Shown one piece after another: positions 52,657 through 60,256 of a DNA stretch of 64,000 bases. A model generated the notes under the pieces. It saw nothing but the letters and a program-made list of their open reading frames with translations. It was not told the origin of the DNA and made no database searches. The stretch lies in assembly GCA_024277095.1 (NCBI GenBank), contig JAJRVX010000401.1:1-64000 (forward strand), in the 5' to 3' direction. The stretch comes from DUEN01 sp024277095. GTDB taxonomy: Bacteria; Chloroflexota; Anaerolineae; DUEN01. Numbering within the stretch: position 1 is the stretch's first letter; every line of letters begins with the position of its first letter. A program made the translations under genes and the position numbers.

Positions 52657-52956
52657 TTACTGTGCAAAACCAGCCAGCTTTTGTAATCGAAGCGCTTCCA
52701 GTACCTGCTCCTCGAGCTCGGAAAGTTCCTGAGCGACCTTCTCAAACTTCTCCTTGTCACAGTTCATTACGGAGACGGTGACAATTTTCACTCTGTCCCT
52801 CCGGAAGGAGACCCCATCATACCGGTGCCGATAGTTCAGTTCTTGGATCATCCGATCGCTGGGGTCAAATTCGAGTTCAAAGCGAGCCAGCATCCAAGTC
52901 CTCGCGTTTGTCCCACTATCTCTATTCAACGGATCATAGAGATATGCCTCCCGCAT
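52657..52956 (-). CDS. Hypothetical protein in the minus-strand small-gene cluster
   Basis: A 99-residue protein ('MREAYLYDPLNRDSG' ... 'VSVMNCDKEKFEKVAQELSE') with a strand-rich first half and a charged helical end. The ATG at 52956 follows AAGGAGGAAGCC, far better than in-frame starts upstream. It overlaps the preceding gene by 23 bases, so it is translationally linked. No family recognised. The CAT tRNA follows 7 bases after its stop. Confidence 0.65.
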   Translation of the reverse strand: MREAYLYDPLNRDSGTNARTWMLARFELEFDPSDRMIQELNYRHRYDGVSFRRDRVKIVTVSVMNCDKEKFEKVAQELSELEEQVLEALRLQKLAGFAQ

Positions 52957-53290
52957 GGCTTCCTCCTTGCACTTCGCTTCCATCTGCACCGAGGCTTACC
53001 CTTTCAAAGGGCATCACCAGCGTCAGGACGACCAGATCCTCTTCGATGGGCCAGTACACATATGCCGTATTGCCTGGGGCTATCGTGCAGGGCACCTCAA
53101 CGCTTTGAGGCTCAACACCAAGTATGAGCGTCACGTCGTCTATGTGACGAGGTTTGATGTAGGCGTGGATCGCATATGGCTCGCCAGAGATCTGGGTCGT
53201 CCTATTGATCGAGAACGTGGTGAAGCCATGATCCGCAAGCAGCTTCATGACTTCCGCGATTCTATCTATGAGTTCATTCAGCTCTCGCAT
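52934..53290 (-). CDS. Hypothetical protein in the minus-strand small-gene cluster
   Basis: A 118-residue protein ('MRELNELIDRIAEVMKLL' then mixed strands and 'VVLTLVMPFERVS'). AAGGAGAGGATCAT precedes the chosen ATG. The same frame stays open upstream to 53557 and would give 207 residues; that longer form has only AGAAAAG before it, so I prefer the short one. No family recognised. Confidence 0.6.
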   Translation of the reverse strand: MRELNELIDRIAEVMKLLADHGFTTFSINRTTQISGEPYAIHAYIKPRHIDDVTLILGVEPQSVEVPCTIAPGNTAYVYWPIEEDLVVLTLVMPFERVSLGADGSEVQGGSHAGGISL

Positions 53291-53671
53291 ATGATCCTCT
53301 CCTTTGCTATCTATGTTCACTTGTAGCCAGCCGAAGAAGGCCTGGAATGCTCCGCGGGAAGTGAGCCAACTCCAAAATGGCCCTTTTCCCGCATCGCGAG
53401 TTTGTAGGAATGCGGGTAGTTTCCTGCAGACGAAGAGGCTTTCGGGACTGAGGCGCAGCACGCCTTGTATTGGTTTGATACTGCAGTTGCCTGATTTGAG
53501 GTGATGAAGGGGGATGCCTTGGAAGACTACCGGTAGGCCTCCTTCAAGAGGCTCCATCTTTTCTTGTGGCCCCTGGGAGGAAAGATGCTTCGGGTTGTGA
53601 GAGAAGCTGTGTAACCCACATCGTGGTTATACAGCGCCTGATTTGTGAATGGAGGCATCGAGGGAGGTGTT
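53291..53671. other. Gap in the small-gene cluster, possibly an upstream coding extension
   Basis: About 380 bases. The minus-strand frame of the 118-residue gene remains open through 53557, so part may be coding (see that entry). The rest (53558-53671) shows nothing definite. Confidence 0.4.
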
Positions 53672-54001
53672 TCATTCTTGCTTCGTGCCTTGAGTATTTT
53701 CATAGCTCTCTATCGGGATGAGAGGCGATTGCGTTGGAGATGTCGCGCTCGAAGTCGTGTTACAGCATAGTTGCTCATACTCCCTTCGCAATTTCTCTGC
53801 CGTCTCTAGCACACGCTCCACCTCCTTGGCCACCACCTCGAACGGGGCTGGGAACAGCTCCACATATCCTTGCACGTTCTTGGTTCTCTTTACGGCTTGC
53901 CTCGCGCCCCTCTTGATTGCCTCTATGTGTGAGGCGATGTCGCTCATGGCCGAGCTGGCCTGCCATGCAGCAAGCTCAACATCATCAATCCAGTTGTACA
54001 T
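53672..54001 (-). CDS. Hypothetical helical protein
   Basis: A 109-residue protein, helical through about residue 80 ('ELAAWQASSAMSDIASHIEA', 'VVAKEVERVLETAEKLRREYEQLC') with a Ser/Thr/Pro-rich tail. AAGGAGGGGAATTC stands in front of the ATG. Same strand and style as its neighbours. No family recognised. Confidence 0.65.
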   Translation of the reverse strand: MYNWIDDVELAAWQASSAMSDIASHIEAIKRGARQAVKRTKNVQGYVELFPAPFEVVAKEVERVLETAEKLRREYEQLCCNTTSSATSPTQSPLIPIESYENTQGTKQE

Positions 54002-54107
54002 GAATTCCCCTCCTTGTACGGGTGCAAGTACGATTTATCACTGAACGAGGCAAGAGGCAGATTGCAATAGCAAAGTAGCGCGTTACTGAGCAGAGACCGC
54101 GCTCTCG

Positions 54108-54398
54108 TCAGATCGCCAAACTCCAGAAGAGCGGCTTTTCTGAGGACTCCCGGCACCCTGGCAACATCTGAGGCTCCACCAGAATGGCAAGATCGGGCTC
54201 GAGCGCTCGGGCAACCAGAAGGTGCCCTTTCTCCAGACATTGTGGATCCAGGGGCCACAGAAGCGTCTCTCCATGAAACATGGCCGCAAGGCGACGATCA
54301 TTCTGGATGATCTCCTCCTTGCGGCCTGGTTTCAGGTGTAGCGGGTGGATGCGGAACCACTTCCCGCAGTCTGAGCATCTGAGGCATAGTACCCTCAT
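54108..54398 (-). CDS. Hypothetical protein with CxxC motifs
   Basis: A 96-residue protein. 'CLRCSDCGKWFRIHP' near the start suggests a small zinc site. The start overlaps the previous stop (ATGA), showing translational coupling, with GGAG at a suitable distance. No family recognised. Confidence 0.6.
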   Translation of the reverse strand: MRVLCLRCSDCGKWFRIHPLHLKPGRKEEIIQNDRRLAAMFHGETLLWPLDPQCLEKGHLLVARALEPDLAILVEPQMLPGCRESSEKPLFWSLAI

Positions 54399-54595
54399 CC
54401 TTCACGCTCCACACCGTATAGTCTCTCAAAGACGCTCTCTGCCACATCCGACAGGAACGCGTCGCTGGCCTGCGGGCACTCCAGCCGGGCGCAATCCCTG
54501 GCATCGTCCCATGCCCGCCAGCGGTTCTCCTCTAGCCGGTCACCGTATCTCTCACGCAGAAAGGTAGCGATGTCGCCTGTCAGCTTGTCGGTCAT
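54395..54595 (-). CDS. Hypothetical small protein
   Basis: A 66-residue acidic helical protein ('MTDKLTGDIATFLRERYGDR' ...). GGAGGGAAAGC precedes the ATG, which lies inside the 3' end of the preceding gene (44-base overlap), and its stop overlaps the next start. The tight overlaps argue it is real. No family recognised. Confidence 0.6.
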   Translation of the reverse strand: MTDKLTGDIATFLRERYGDRLEENRWRAWDDARDCARLECPQASDAFLSDVAESVFERLYGVEREG

Positions 54596-54866
54596 GCTTT
54601 CCCTCCACGGCTATGATCATGCGGTAAGGTAGACTGGCTATCGCCGTGAGGACGCTTACGAGCTCCTTGGACACCTCATCGTTCACGTCGTAGTAGAAGC
54701 GTGAGCCTTCGTGTGGTGTCCAGCTCTCGCCGTACCGCGGGACTTTGCCTGGATAGCGCACTTTGACGATGAAGTAGGGGTAATACGCCCCATAGCGAGT
54801 GCGCACGGAGAACTTGTAGGGGCACACCTTCTCGATCGCATTGCGTACTTCCCATGCATATCGCAT
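54552..54866 (-). CDS. Hypothetical protein
   Basis: A 104-residue protein ('MRYAWEVRNAIEKVCPYKFS' then Tyr-rich strands 'GAYYPYFIVKVRYPGK'). TGAGGTGGGCG precedes the chosen ATG; an open extension of 14 codons upstream overlaps the previous gene. The end overlaps the next gene by 44 bases in another frame. The mixed alpha/beta pattern with many aromatic residues suggests a small folded domain. No family recognised. Confidence 0.6.
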   Translation of the reverse strand: MRYAWEVRNAIEKVCPYKFSVRTRYGAYYPYFIVKVRYPGKVPRYGESWTPHEGSRFYYDVNDEVSKELVSVLTAIASLPYRMIIAVEGKHDRQADRRHRYLSA

Positions 54867-54877
54867 CGCCCACCTCA

Positions 54878-55201
54878 CTAGAACCAGCTCGCCAGCTTCG
54901 GGCCGCATCCCTCTAGCTCGGCCTGCACCGCCGTCATCGCGAGCTTGAAGTCCGCCATGTATCCCGTATGGTTGTGCCGGTTGCGGATGGCGCGCTCCAG
55001 AAAGTTCCTACCAACCTCACGCACCTTATCGTCGTTGAAGGACTGTGCCATCCACATGTACATCTCGCAGTGAAACGGCAGGTCGAGCTTGTATGCCAGG
55101 AGTGCGTTGGCTGCCGCGAGCGGAGTGAAGTACCCCAGCGACTCGCAGATCATATGGGCAACGATGCGCGGGTATCGTCTCAGTACCTCATCTCTGGTCA
55201 T
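54878..55201 (-). CDS. Hypothetical protein directly downstream of the polymerase-like gene
   Basis: A 107-residue helical protein ('MTRDEVLRRYPRIVAHMICE' ... 'RNRHNHTGYMADFKLAM'). GAGGAGGCGACC precedes the ATG. A strong terminator sits between this gene and the polymerase-like gene, so it needs read-through or its own promoter. No family recognised. Confidence 0.65.
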   Translation of the reverse strand: MTRDEVLRRYPRIVAHMICESLGYFTPLAAANALLAYKLDLPFHCEMYMWMAQSFNDDKVREVGRNFLERAIRNRHNHTGYMADFKLAMTAVQAELEGCGPKLASWF

Positions 55202-55218
55202 GGTCGCCTCCTCGTCCA

Positions 55219-55262
55219 GAAAAATAAAGGCGACGCACGTGTACGACGACACGTGCATCGCC
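55219..55262 (-). terminator. Strong intrinsic terminator after the polymerase-like gene
   Basis: Arms at 55229-55242 and 55249-55262 (GGCGATGCACGTGT against ACACGTGCGTCGCC on the minus strand, 13 of 14 pairs) with a 6-base loop, followed by TTTATTTTT (55219-55227). It begins six bases past the stop codon of the polymerase-like gene. Confidence 0.88.
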
Positions 55263-55268
55263 TCACAC

Positions 55269-57449
55269 TTACCCCATTACCCGCAGCGCATCAATCCACC
55301 CACGCTTGCGGGCAATCTCTCGGAGTATGTGCAACCGGTCTTCCGGTAGGCTCTTGACGGTCTTCTTCGCCACAGCCCACCGGATGATCCCACCCTCTTT
55401 CGTCCGGAGCCCGATCTGATTGACTGCAACGGGCTCGACGGACATGAGTAGGTCGATCACCTCATCCGGGAAGCCCACAAAGACGGCGCTGTTGCCGGAC
55501 GACATGGACAGTCGCCATATCGCCCGGAAGAAGGCGTCTCTGTTCTCGGTGAGCCCCGGTAGCTCCTTGCCGTCCACAATGCGGCTCTCACCCTGGCACC
55601 ACGCCCGCCAGGACTCGCAGATGTTGGCGATCTCGGTGTCTCTCTCATCCTGATCCTTGATCTCCCTGATCGCCCGTGCAATCGGGCCGGAGTACAGGGC
55701 ACGCACCATGTGGCGAGCCGTCCTCACGACGGCCTCGTCGGGCTCCGGAACGAGATCGACGAGATACGCCGTGTTGATGGCGACATCCTCGGCGGGCCGA
55801 AAGTGGCTGGCCACGTGATCCCATAGCTGCGAGATGGTGTCCTCTCCGCCGGTGATCGGCGCCTTCTTACTCCAGCACCACCGCTGTTTATGCACCTGGA
55901 GCCATACGGGATTATCGCCGATCTCCCGACGGATCTCCGCAAGGCGCTCTGGATCATACGACGTATCATACTTGATCATGTCTACGGCGCCTTGCAGCAT
56001 GTCGGCCAGTTCGGGGATGAGGTCATCTCGGCCGTTGGCGTGCGCCGCTGTAATCGCATTTGCGATGCGACCGAGAGCACCACCGCCCTCGATGGCACGC
56101 TCGGTCACGAGGCGGCGGTTCTCAAGCTCCATCGTGGACTCACGGCGCGGCTTCTCCTTGGGGACTTCATAGCCGTTGAAGGAGCGCGCCTCCTCCGTCA
56201 TTGTGGGAAATGGGGCCGTTTCCCACAAGACGAAATTATCGCCATCGAAATCTCCGGCGAAGTGAGCAGCCGTCTCGTGGCTCATCGCCACGGTGCCGGG
56301 GATCTGGTTCTTGTGCGTGTTGACGACGACCTGGATGTCCCACGGCCCTCTTATCGGATAGCGGGCCATGAACAGCTCGCCTTCGGGGAGCTCTGTGGTG
56401 GACACGACCATGTAGTCCAGGTCATCGTCGGGGATCGCCATGAGGCCGACACCGCTCAGGTTTGCATGGGTGGCAACATGCCACCAGGCGTTGCGGGTGA
56501 GCTCCCGAATGCGTTGCTGGATCGGCTTGGTCTTGATCACGAGCTCGTTCCTGTCGGCCAGTAGCAATTCCTCGGTGTACGAGTGCGCGCCCACCTCATC
56601 GTCGTAGATGAAGTCGAGCAGCGCCTTGCGGTCGTTGTGTAGCCGCAAGACCTTCTCCAACTCCATCTCCAGGTGGACGCCGAGATCGGCGAACAACGCT
56701 GAGGGCGAGAACCACTGAAGGATCTGGTAGCCAACAGCCATCTTCAGTGGTCGCGCCCATTCACGGATGCCGAACACAACCTCGCCTTCCCATACTCCAA
56801 GGGGCAGTTTCTTGCCCTTGAAGGATGACCGTGGGAGGACAAGATCATACTCCGTCTCCGCCGGCCTCACGGTGCCCTTGGCGATCCACTGGTCGGGGGC
56901 GACCAGCCTAAACTGGGCGACCGTGATGTCCTTGGGCGGAAATCGCCGACGGGCCAGACGACGCCACGCTTCACGGGTCTCCTCGGGCAAGGACTCGTCC
57001 TCGGCGGCACGGCGGATCATCTCGGAGCGTGCCATACTGCGTTCCACGTCGGGATGGTGGATATCCCAGAGCAGGTCGGGAGCTGCAAGGCCGTGGCAAT
57101 CGCCGGTGCCCCACTCGCCGTCCTCCACCACCAGGATCTTCACCTGGCGGCGGATTGGCTTTGTGCGGAGCGTAGTGAGCAACATACCGACATATGGCAT
57201 GTGCTCAGCGCACGTGCCGTAGCGAGACAGGAGATCGAGCTTGCTGTAGACGATGCGGCCCTTCTTCACGGAGGAGCCAAAGAAGTCGATCTGGAAACCG
57301 GTGACGCCTAACGGTATGATGGGCTCCTCCGGATTTACCTGGACGATCGCCACGTCCTTTGGGGAGTACAGCTCCTCAAAGATCGTGTTGCGATAGTCCA
57401 CATGCGACAGCGTACGCCCACGGTCGTCGAGTACGCGAATGCGGATCAT
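55269..57449 (-). CDS. Two-barrel RNA polymerase-like protein (RdRP/QDE-1/YonO superfamily), DFDGD motif
   Basis: A 726-residue protein from an ATG preceded by CAGGAGGCGTCACACA. In order it shows: 'EDGEWGTGDCHGLAAPDLL' (D110-G111), 'AQFRLVAPDQWIAKG' with Q179, R181 and K191, 'LPRSSFKGKK' with K211, 'ARYPIRGPWDIQVV' (R363, P365, D371), and 'FAGDFDGDNFVLW' with D400, D402 and D404. The same order (DGxG; QxRxxxxKG; SxxKx; RxPxxxGD; GxDxDGDxxxxxW) marks eukaryotic RNA-dependent RNA polymerases and their phage relatives, where the three Asp bind catalytic Mg. The first 100 residues and the helical last 300 are not recognised. It has a leader motif shared with other cluster genes and its own terminator. 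Confidence 0.85.
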   Translation of the reverse strand: MIRIRVLDDRGRTLSHVDYRNTIFEELYSPKDVAIVQVNPEEPIIPLGVTGFQIDFFGSSVKKGRIVYSKLDLLSRYGTCAEHMPYVGMLLTTLRTKPIRRQVKILVVEDGEWGTGDCHGLAAPDLLWDIHHPDVERSMARSEMIRRAAEDESLPEETREAWRRLARRRFPPKDITVAQFRLVAPDQWIAKGTVRPAETEYDLVLPRSSFKGKKLPLGVWEGEVVFGIREWARPLKMAVGYQILQWFSPSALFADLGVHLEMELEKVLRLHNDRKALLDFIYDDEVGAHSYTEELLLADRNELVIKTKPIQQRIRELTRNAWWHVATHANLSGVGLMAIPDDDLDYMVVSTTELPEGELFMARYPIRGPWDIQVVVNTHKNQIPGTVAMSHETAAHFAGDFDGDNFVLWETAPFPTMTEEARSFNGYEVPKEKPRRESTMELENRRLVTERAIEGGGALGRIANAITAAHANGRDDLIPELADMLQGAVDMIKYDTSYDPERLAEIRREIGDNPVWLQVHKQRWCWSKKAPITGGEDTISQLWDHVASHFRPAEDVAINTAYLVDLVPEPDEAVVRTARHMVRALYSGPIARAIREIKDQDERDTEIANICESWRAWCQGESRIVDGKELPGLTENRDAFFRAIWRLSMSSGNSAVFVGFPDEVIDLLMSVEPVAVNQIGLRTKEGGIIRWAVAKKTVKSLPEDRLHILREIARKRGWIDALRVMG

Positions 57450-57476
57450 TGTGTGACGCCTCCTGGGAAAGAGATA

Positions 57477-57513
57477 GGGGTGAGGGCGAGATGCCCCCAC
57501 CCCTGCGTCGTCA
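57477..57513 (-). promoter_or_regulatory. Repeated leader motif, copy a, before the polymerase-like gene
   Basis: On the minus strand TGACGACGCAGGGGTGGGG (57495-57513) is followed by a hairpin GGGGTGGGGGC-ATCTC-GCCCTCACCCC (57477-57503, 10 of 11 pairs) and then by the ribosome site CAGGAGG. Copies with the same order precede three other genes and one gene-free spot in 59.4-60.9 kb. Confidence 0.7.
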
Positions 57514-57534
57514 TATGTTGTGAGAGTTATACGC

Positions 57535-57563
57535 TTGCAAGCCTGCGGTGAGGTAGATAGAAT
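57535..57563 (+). promoter_or_regulatory. Sigma70-like promoter for the PEP-CTERM gene
   Basis: TTGCAA (57535-57540), a 17-base spacer and TAGAAT (57558-57563), 65 bases before the PEP-CTERM start. It lies back to back with the leader motif of the divergent polymerase-like gene. Confidence 0.55.
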
Positions 57564-57627
57564 GAGACCTGGCGGTTACGAAAGGACACAGCGGACGTTT
57601 CGGTTCCTGAGACAGGAGGGAGTGCAC

Positions 57628-58407
57628 ATGCTGCGCGGAATAGCTCTGCTTCTGGCGATTCTCGCGTTGACGCCCGTTCTCGCAGTGCAGGCCGAGCAGC
57701 CAGAGCCACTAGTTGAGTATCCCAATTTCCCGTTTCAAGCGGGGTGGACATGGGTTGCCGGGAAATTGGCCCTCGGAGGCCCTTGCGATGGGAAAACCTT
57801 TTACGTCTATTCGGGAGAGGATATCAGCGGTGAGCTACTGGGCAGTGACAAAGCGTGGACAGCCTATAAGCCTGGATGGGCCGGTTTTACTGTGTACTTG
57901 AGCCGTCCTCTCAGAGAGGGTGAAGTCATCACCATCTATGCTGAGTGTGAGGAAGGCAAAGTCGTTCAGGACACCTTTACGGTAGCGCCGTTCGAGTTCT
58001 GGCCTAAAGCGATTTGGTTTTGGTACTATCCCTCTATTCCACGACTGGAGCTCAGAGCAGGCGCCAGGGAGTTGCATGGGCAGGTGTGGATACCCAACGA
58101 ACAATGCGCCGCTCAAGGAGTGGTCTATGTGTACTCGGGGGGTCTAGAGTATCCAGAGCCACGCGAGCTTCTGGGTAGCGGCACAGTAAATCTTGATGGT
58201 ACCTTCTCTGTATCATTGAAGTGTCCCCCACGACAAGAGGAGCTCATCTCCGTTCGTTTCGAATGCGTGGTTAACATGCCGTGGGGCGTAGCTGAGGAGT
58301 GGTACTACCTCGTACCTCCTCCCATTGTCCCTGAGCCTGCCACCGTCCTGCTGGTCAGCGGTGGCCTGGGGATGTTAGCGCTGTGGGCTAAGAATCGTCG
58401 TTCCTGA
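57628..58407 (+). CDS. Secreted PEP-CTERM protein with two beta domains
   Basis: A 259-residue protein. A signal peptide covers residues 1-22, and two similar beta domains follow ('FYVYSGEDISGELLGS' and 'VYVYSGGLEYPEPRELLGS'). The end 'VPEPATVLLVSGGLGMLALW' plus basic residues is a PEP-CTERM signal, cut by an exosortase after export. AGGAGGGAGTGC precedes the ATG chosen; a longer frame upstream has no signal sequence. It is the only plus-strand gene inside the minus-strand cluster and is probably a separately controlled cargo gene. No exosortase is in the window. Confidence 0.8.
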   Translation: MLRGIALLLAILALTPVLAVQAEQPEPLVEYPNFPFQAGWTWVAGKLALGGPCDGKTFYVYSGEDISGELLGSDKAWTAYKPGWAGFTVYLSRPLREGEVITIYAECEEGKVVQDTFTVAPFEFWPKAIWFWYYPSIPRLELRAGARELHGQVWIPNEQCAAQGVVYVYSGGLEYPEPRELLGSGTVNLDGTFSVSLKCPPRQEELISVRFECVVNMPWGVAEEWYYLVPPPIVPEPATVLLVSGGLGMLALWAKNRRS

Positions 58408-58731
58408 TGACTCACTCCCCAGGTACAGGACGTGAGTACTGAAAGGTTGGGAATGGCGGGGCATTCCCACACCCGCTGCCATGGGGCAATGTAATCTGAG
58501 GCTGGCCCTACGATGGTACTGATGCGCTACGGGACATAGAGTACGTGTATATATAGTCTAATAGTAGTATATAGTACATGTCTAGAACTATGACGACACA
58601 ACGATTCTTTCATATGAGACTTTCTTACATAGATATTGACTCACTACCCGCGAAGCATTTATAACGATAATCGCGAGGACAACTGATGTAACAATGTGAC
58701 AATTGTCCTCTCCTATAAGTGTCGCTGGCGC
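58408..58731. other. AT-rich convergent intergenic region
   Basis: About 320 bases between two convergent genes. The part 58540-58700 is very AT-rich with alternating TATA and TAGTA runs, the most AT-rich spot of the window. A short GGAATGGCGGGGCATTCC palindrome near 58450 may end the PEP-CTERM transcript. No coding frame. Confidence 0.5.
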
Positions 58732-59136
58732 TTACTTGCAGAACCTATCAAGCGCGGCCTGCTTTGCTTCCTCAAATGTGGCGAAGCCGCGCACTTCTAT
58801 GCCACTGTCGCTAACGTGATACCCCCATTCTGGTGTGTTCATGTAAAAGATACTGACATCCCCGGCGGGGGTTTTGATCCACTCCTGATTAAAGGAGCGC
58901 GGGGTGGTGCCCGTGATCCGCCGCCTGGCGCCGCCACATTGGGCGCACAGCATCTCTTGTCCGATAAATGGCGGGTCTTGCGGGCACATACGGTCTACAT
59001 CCACATCGTGCCCACACTCGAGATAGCACGTGAATCCCAGTGTGAACTCGTCCACGATGCTTCCCCGCCGGGATCTCAATCGGGATGAAAAAATTATGAT
59101 CCGGTTGTCTCCTTGACCAGAGGGCTCTTTACACAT
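58732..59136 (-). CDS. Hypothetical zinc-binding protein
   Basis: A 134-residue protein with CxxC or Cys-His sites ('MCKEPSG', 'CYLECGHDVDVDRMCP', 'CAQCGGARRR'), likely one or two zinc ribbons, and a C-terminal alpha/beta part 'VRGFATFEEAKQAALDRF'. AAAGGATGTATC precedes the ATG at 59136; a longer upstream frame has none. Possibly a nucleic-acid-binding accessory protein, but no family is recognised. Confidence 0.65.
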   Translation of the reverse strand: MCKEPSGQGDNRIIIFSSRLRSRRGSIVDEFTLGFTCYLECGHDVDVDRMCPQDPPFIGQEMLCAQCGGARRRITGTTPRSFNQEWIKTPAGDVSIFYMNTPEWGYHVSDSGIEVRGFATFEEAKQAALDRFCK

Positions 59137-59245
59137 GATACATCCTTTCCTACGAGGGATTACATCGCGCGACGGTGACGCCGCACACGCGTCATGTGTG
59201 ACAGGTGCCACCGCCACGCGAACCGTGCCTCAAGGGGCTAACTCG

Positions 59246-59443
59246 TCATGCAGGATCGTAATCGTTCCCCCATTTGTATCCTTGTTGCACCCATTTTACA
59301 CCATTTTCGGTCTTGATGGCATACTTGCGGACGCACGATCGCACACGTCCCTGGCCGTCCGTCTCCTTGATGACGACCTCGCGTGGCAGCCAGACCGTCA
59401 CGCTGCCGTCCGGGTTACGACGGAAAGGATATGGAGCAGCCAT
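59246..59443 (-). CDS. Hypothetical small protein under the repeated leader motif
   Basis: A 65-residue protein ('MAAPYPFRRNPDGSVTVWLP' ... 'QQGYKWGNDYDPA'), basic and strand-rich. CAGGAGGCGAAAG precedes the ATG, with leader motif copy b upstream. No family recognised. Confidence 0.6.
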   Translation of the reverse strand: MAAPYPFRRNPDGSVTVWLPREVVIKETDGQGRVRSCVRKYAIKTENGVKWVQQGYKWGNDYDPA

Positions 59444-59482
59444 CTTTCGCCTCCTGAGACTAGGTTTCTGGGGGACAACAGC

Positions 59483-59501
59483 CCCCACACCTGCGTCGTC
59501 A
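59483..59501 (-). promoter_or_regulatory. Repeated leader motif, copy b
   Basis: Minus strand TGACGACGCAGGTGTGGGG, followed by a TGGGGG/CCCCCA hairpin and CAGGAGG, 40 bases before the start at 59443. The first ten bases are identical to copy a. Confidence 0.7.
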
Positions 59502-59603
59502 GGTGGCTTGACTAACCCGGACGGCAGGCTTTCGATGGGACGACTAGCATGTCGGCGGCGGCGTCCCCGGCAAAGAGAGAGTGGTGCCGCGGGGAGGGCG
59601 ACA

Positions 59604-59622
59604 CCCCACGCCTACGTAGTCC
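59604..59622 (-). promoter_or_regulatory. Repeated leader motif, copy f, without a recognisable gene
   Basis: Minus strand GGACTACGTAGGCGTGGGG followed by TGTCGCCCTCCCC. No ribosome site and gene follow within 100 bases. It sits between the tRNA terminator and copy b, so it may be a leftover of a lost gene. Confidence 0.5.
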
Positions 59623-59641
59623 AGGTGCATAGGGTGTCCAG

Positions 59642-59677
59642 AAAAAAGAAGACCTGCTCGTTATGAGCAGGTCTTCT
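59642..59677 (-). terminator. Strong intrinsic terminator after the tRNA-like gene
   Basis: Perfect 13-base arms AGAAGACCTGCTC/GAGCAGGTCTTCT with a 5-base loop (59647-59677), followed on the minus strand by TTTTTT. It starts seven bases past the tRNA 3' end. Confidence 0.92.
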
Positions 59678-59683
59678 GGTAGG

Positions 59684-59765
59684 TGGAGCCGGCAGGACTC
59701 GAACCCGCACCTCTCGGGCGCACTTCGGCGTTACCCGAGCGTCCTCTCCGTTAGACGACGGCCCC
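59684..59765 (-). tRNA. tRNA-like gene with enlarged anticodon arm
   Basis: The 7-bp acceptor GGGGCCG/CGGCTCC with discriminator A and encoded CC, D stem GTCT/GGAC and T arm GCGGG-TTCGAGT-CCTGC are sound. The anticodon arm is 27 bases instead of 17: stem CTCGG(G)/(C)CCGAG closes a loop of 15-17 bases containing an inner CGC/GCG pair with hexaloop CGAAGT. The anticodon cannot be assigned. An inserted or intron-like segment, or a non-decoding tRNA mimic, are options. A perfect terminator follows, so the RNA is probably made. Confidence 0.7.
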
Positions 59766-59772
59766 AAAAGGG

Positions 59773-59797
59773 AAGGGTGAGGGCATTATACCCTCAC
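59773..59797 (-). other. Hairpin between ssb and the tRNA-like gene
   Basis: Nine-base perfect arms GGGTGAGGG/CCCTCACCC around seven bases. On the minus strand the loop contains TATAAT (59785-59790), 19 bases before the tRNA 5' end, so it could be an ssb terminator, a tRNA promoter element or both. The arm sequence resembles the hairpin of leader copy a. Confidence 0.5.
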
Positions 59798-59807
59798 CCC
59801 CTGTTTA

Positions 59808-60197
59808 TCAGAAAGGTACGTCCTCGTCCTCTGCGGCTGGCACGGGCTCGGCAGCGCCGTTCCCGTTACTGCTGTTGCCGCCCAGGAAGCGCACATTGGC
59901 AGCTCGTAGTTCCAGCGTGGCGCGTGCATTCCCGTTCTGGTCAGTCCAGGTGGAAACGTCCACCTCGCCCTCAATGAGCACGGCGCGGCCTTTGTGCAAA
60001 TACTGGCTGCACACGTCGGCCAGCTTGCCCCAGGCACTCACACGGAACCAGGTCGTCTTCTCCTGCGGGTTGCCGTCCCGGTCAGTCCACCGCCGGTTTG
60101 TGGCAACGCTGAACGTGCATACCTGCGCACCGCTTGGCGTGTACCGCACCTCGGGGTCGTTTCCCAAACGGCCGGCAATGATGACTTTCTGAAACAT
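59808..60197 (-). CDS. ssb: Single-stranded DNA-binding protein
   Basis: A 129-residue SSB. The OB fold begins 'MFQKVIIAGRLGNDPEVRYT' and includes 'TWFRVSAWGKLADVC' and 'GEVDVSTWTDQNGNARATLE'. The Gly/Asn linker is short and the acidic tip DEDVPF is the usual docking tail for partner enzymes. It coats single-stranded DNA during replication and repair. It is well conserved, so it may complement the host protein. AGGAGGTAACC and leader motif copy c precede the ATG. Confidence 0.95.
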   Translation of the reverse strand: MFQKVIIAGRLGNDPEVRYTPSGAQVCTFSVATNRRWTDRDGNPQEKTTWFRVSAWGKLADVCSQYLHKGRAVLIEGEVDVSTWTDQNGNARATLELRAANVRFLGGNSSNGNGAAEPVPAAEDEDVPF

Positions 60198-60236
60198 GGT
60201 TACCTCCTGGGATGTTGGTTTGATCGGGGCGAATTA

Positions 60237-60256
60237 CCCCACTCCTATCGTCGTCA
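60237..60256 (-). promoter_or_regulatory. Repeated leader motif, copy c, before ssb
   Basis: Minus strand TGACGACGATAGGAGTGGGG followed by a GGGG-TAATTCG-CCCC hairpin, then CCCAGGAGG 25 bases later and the ssb start. Confidence 0.7.
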
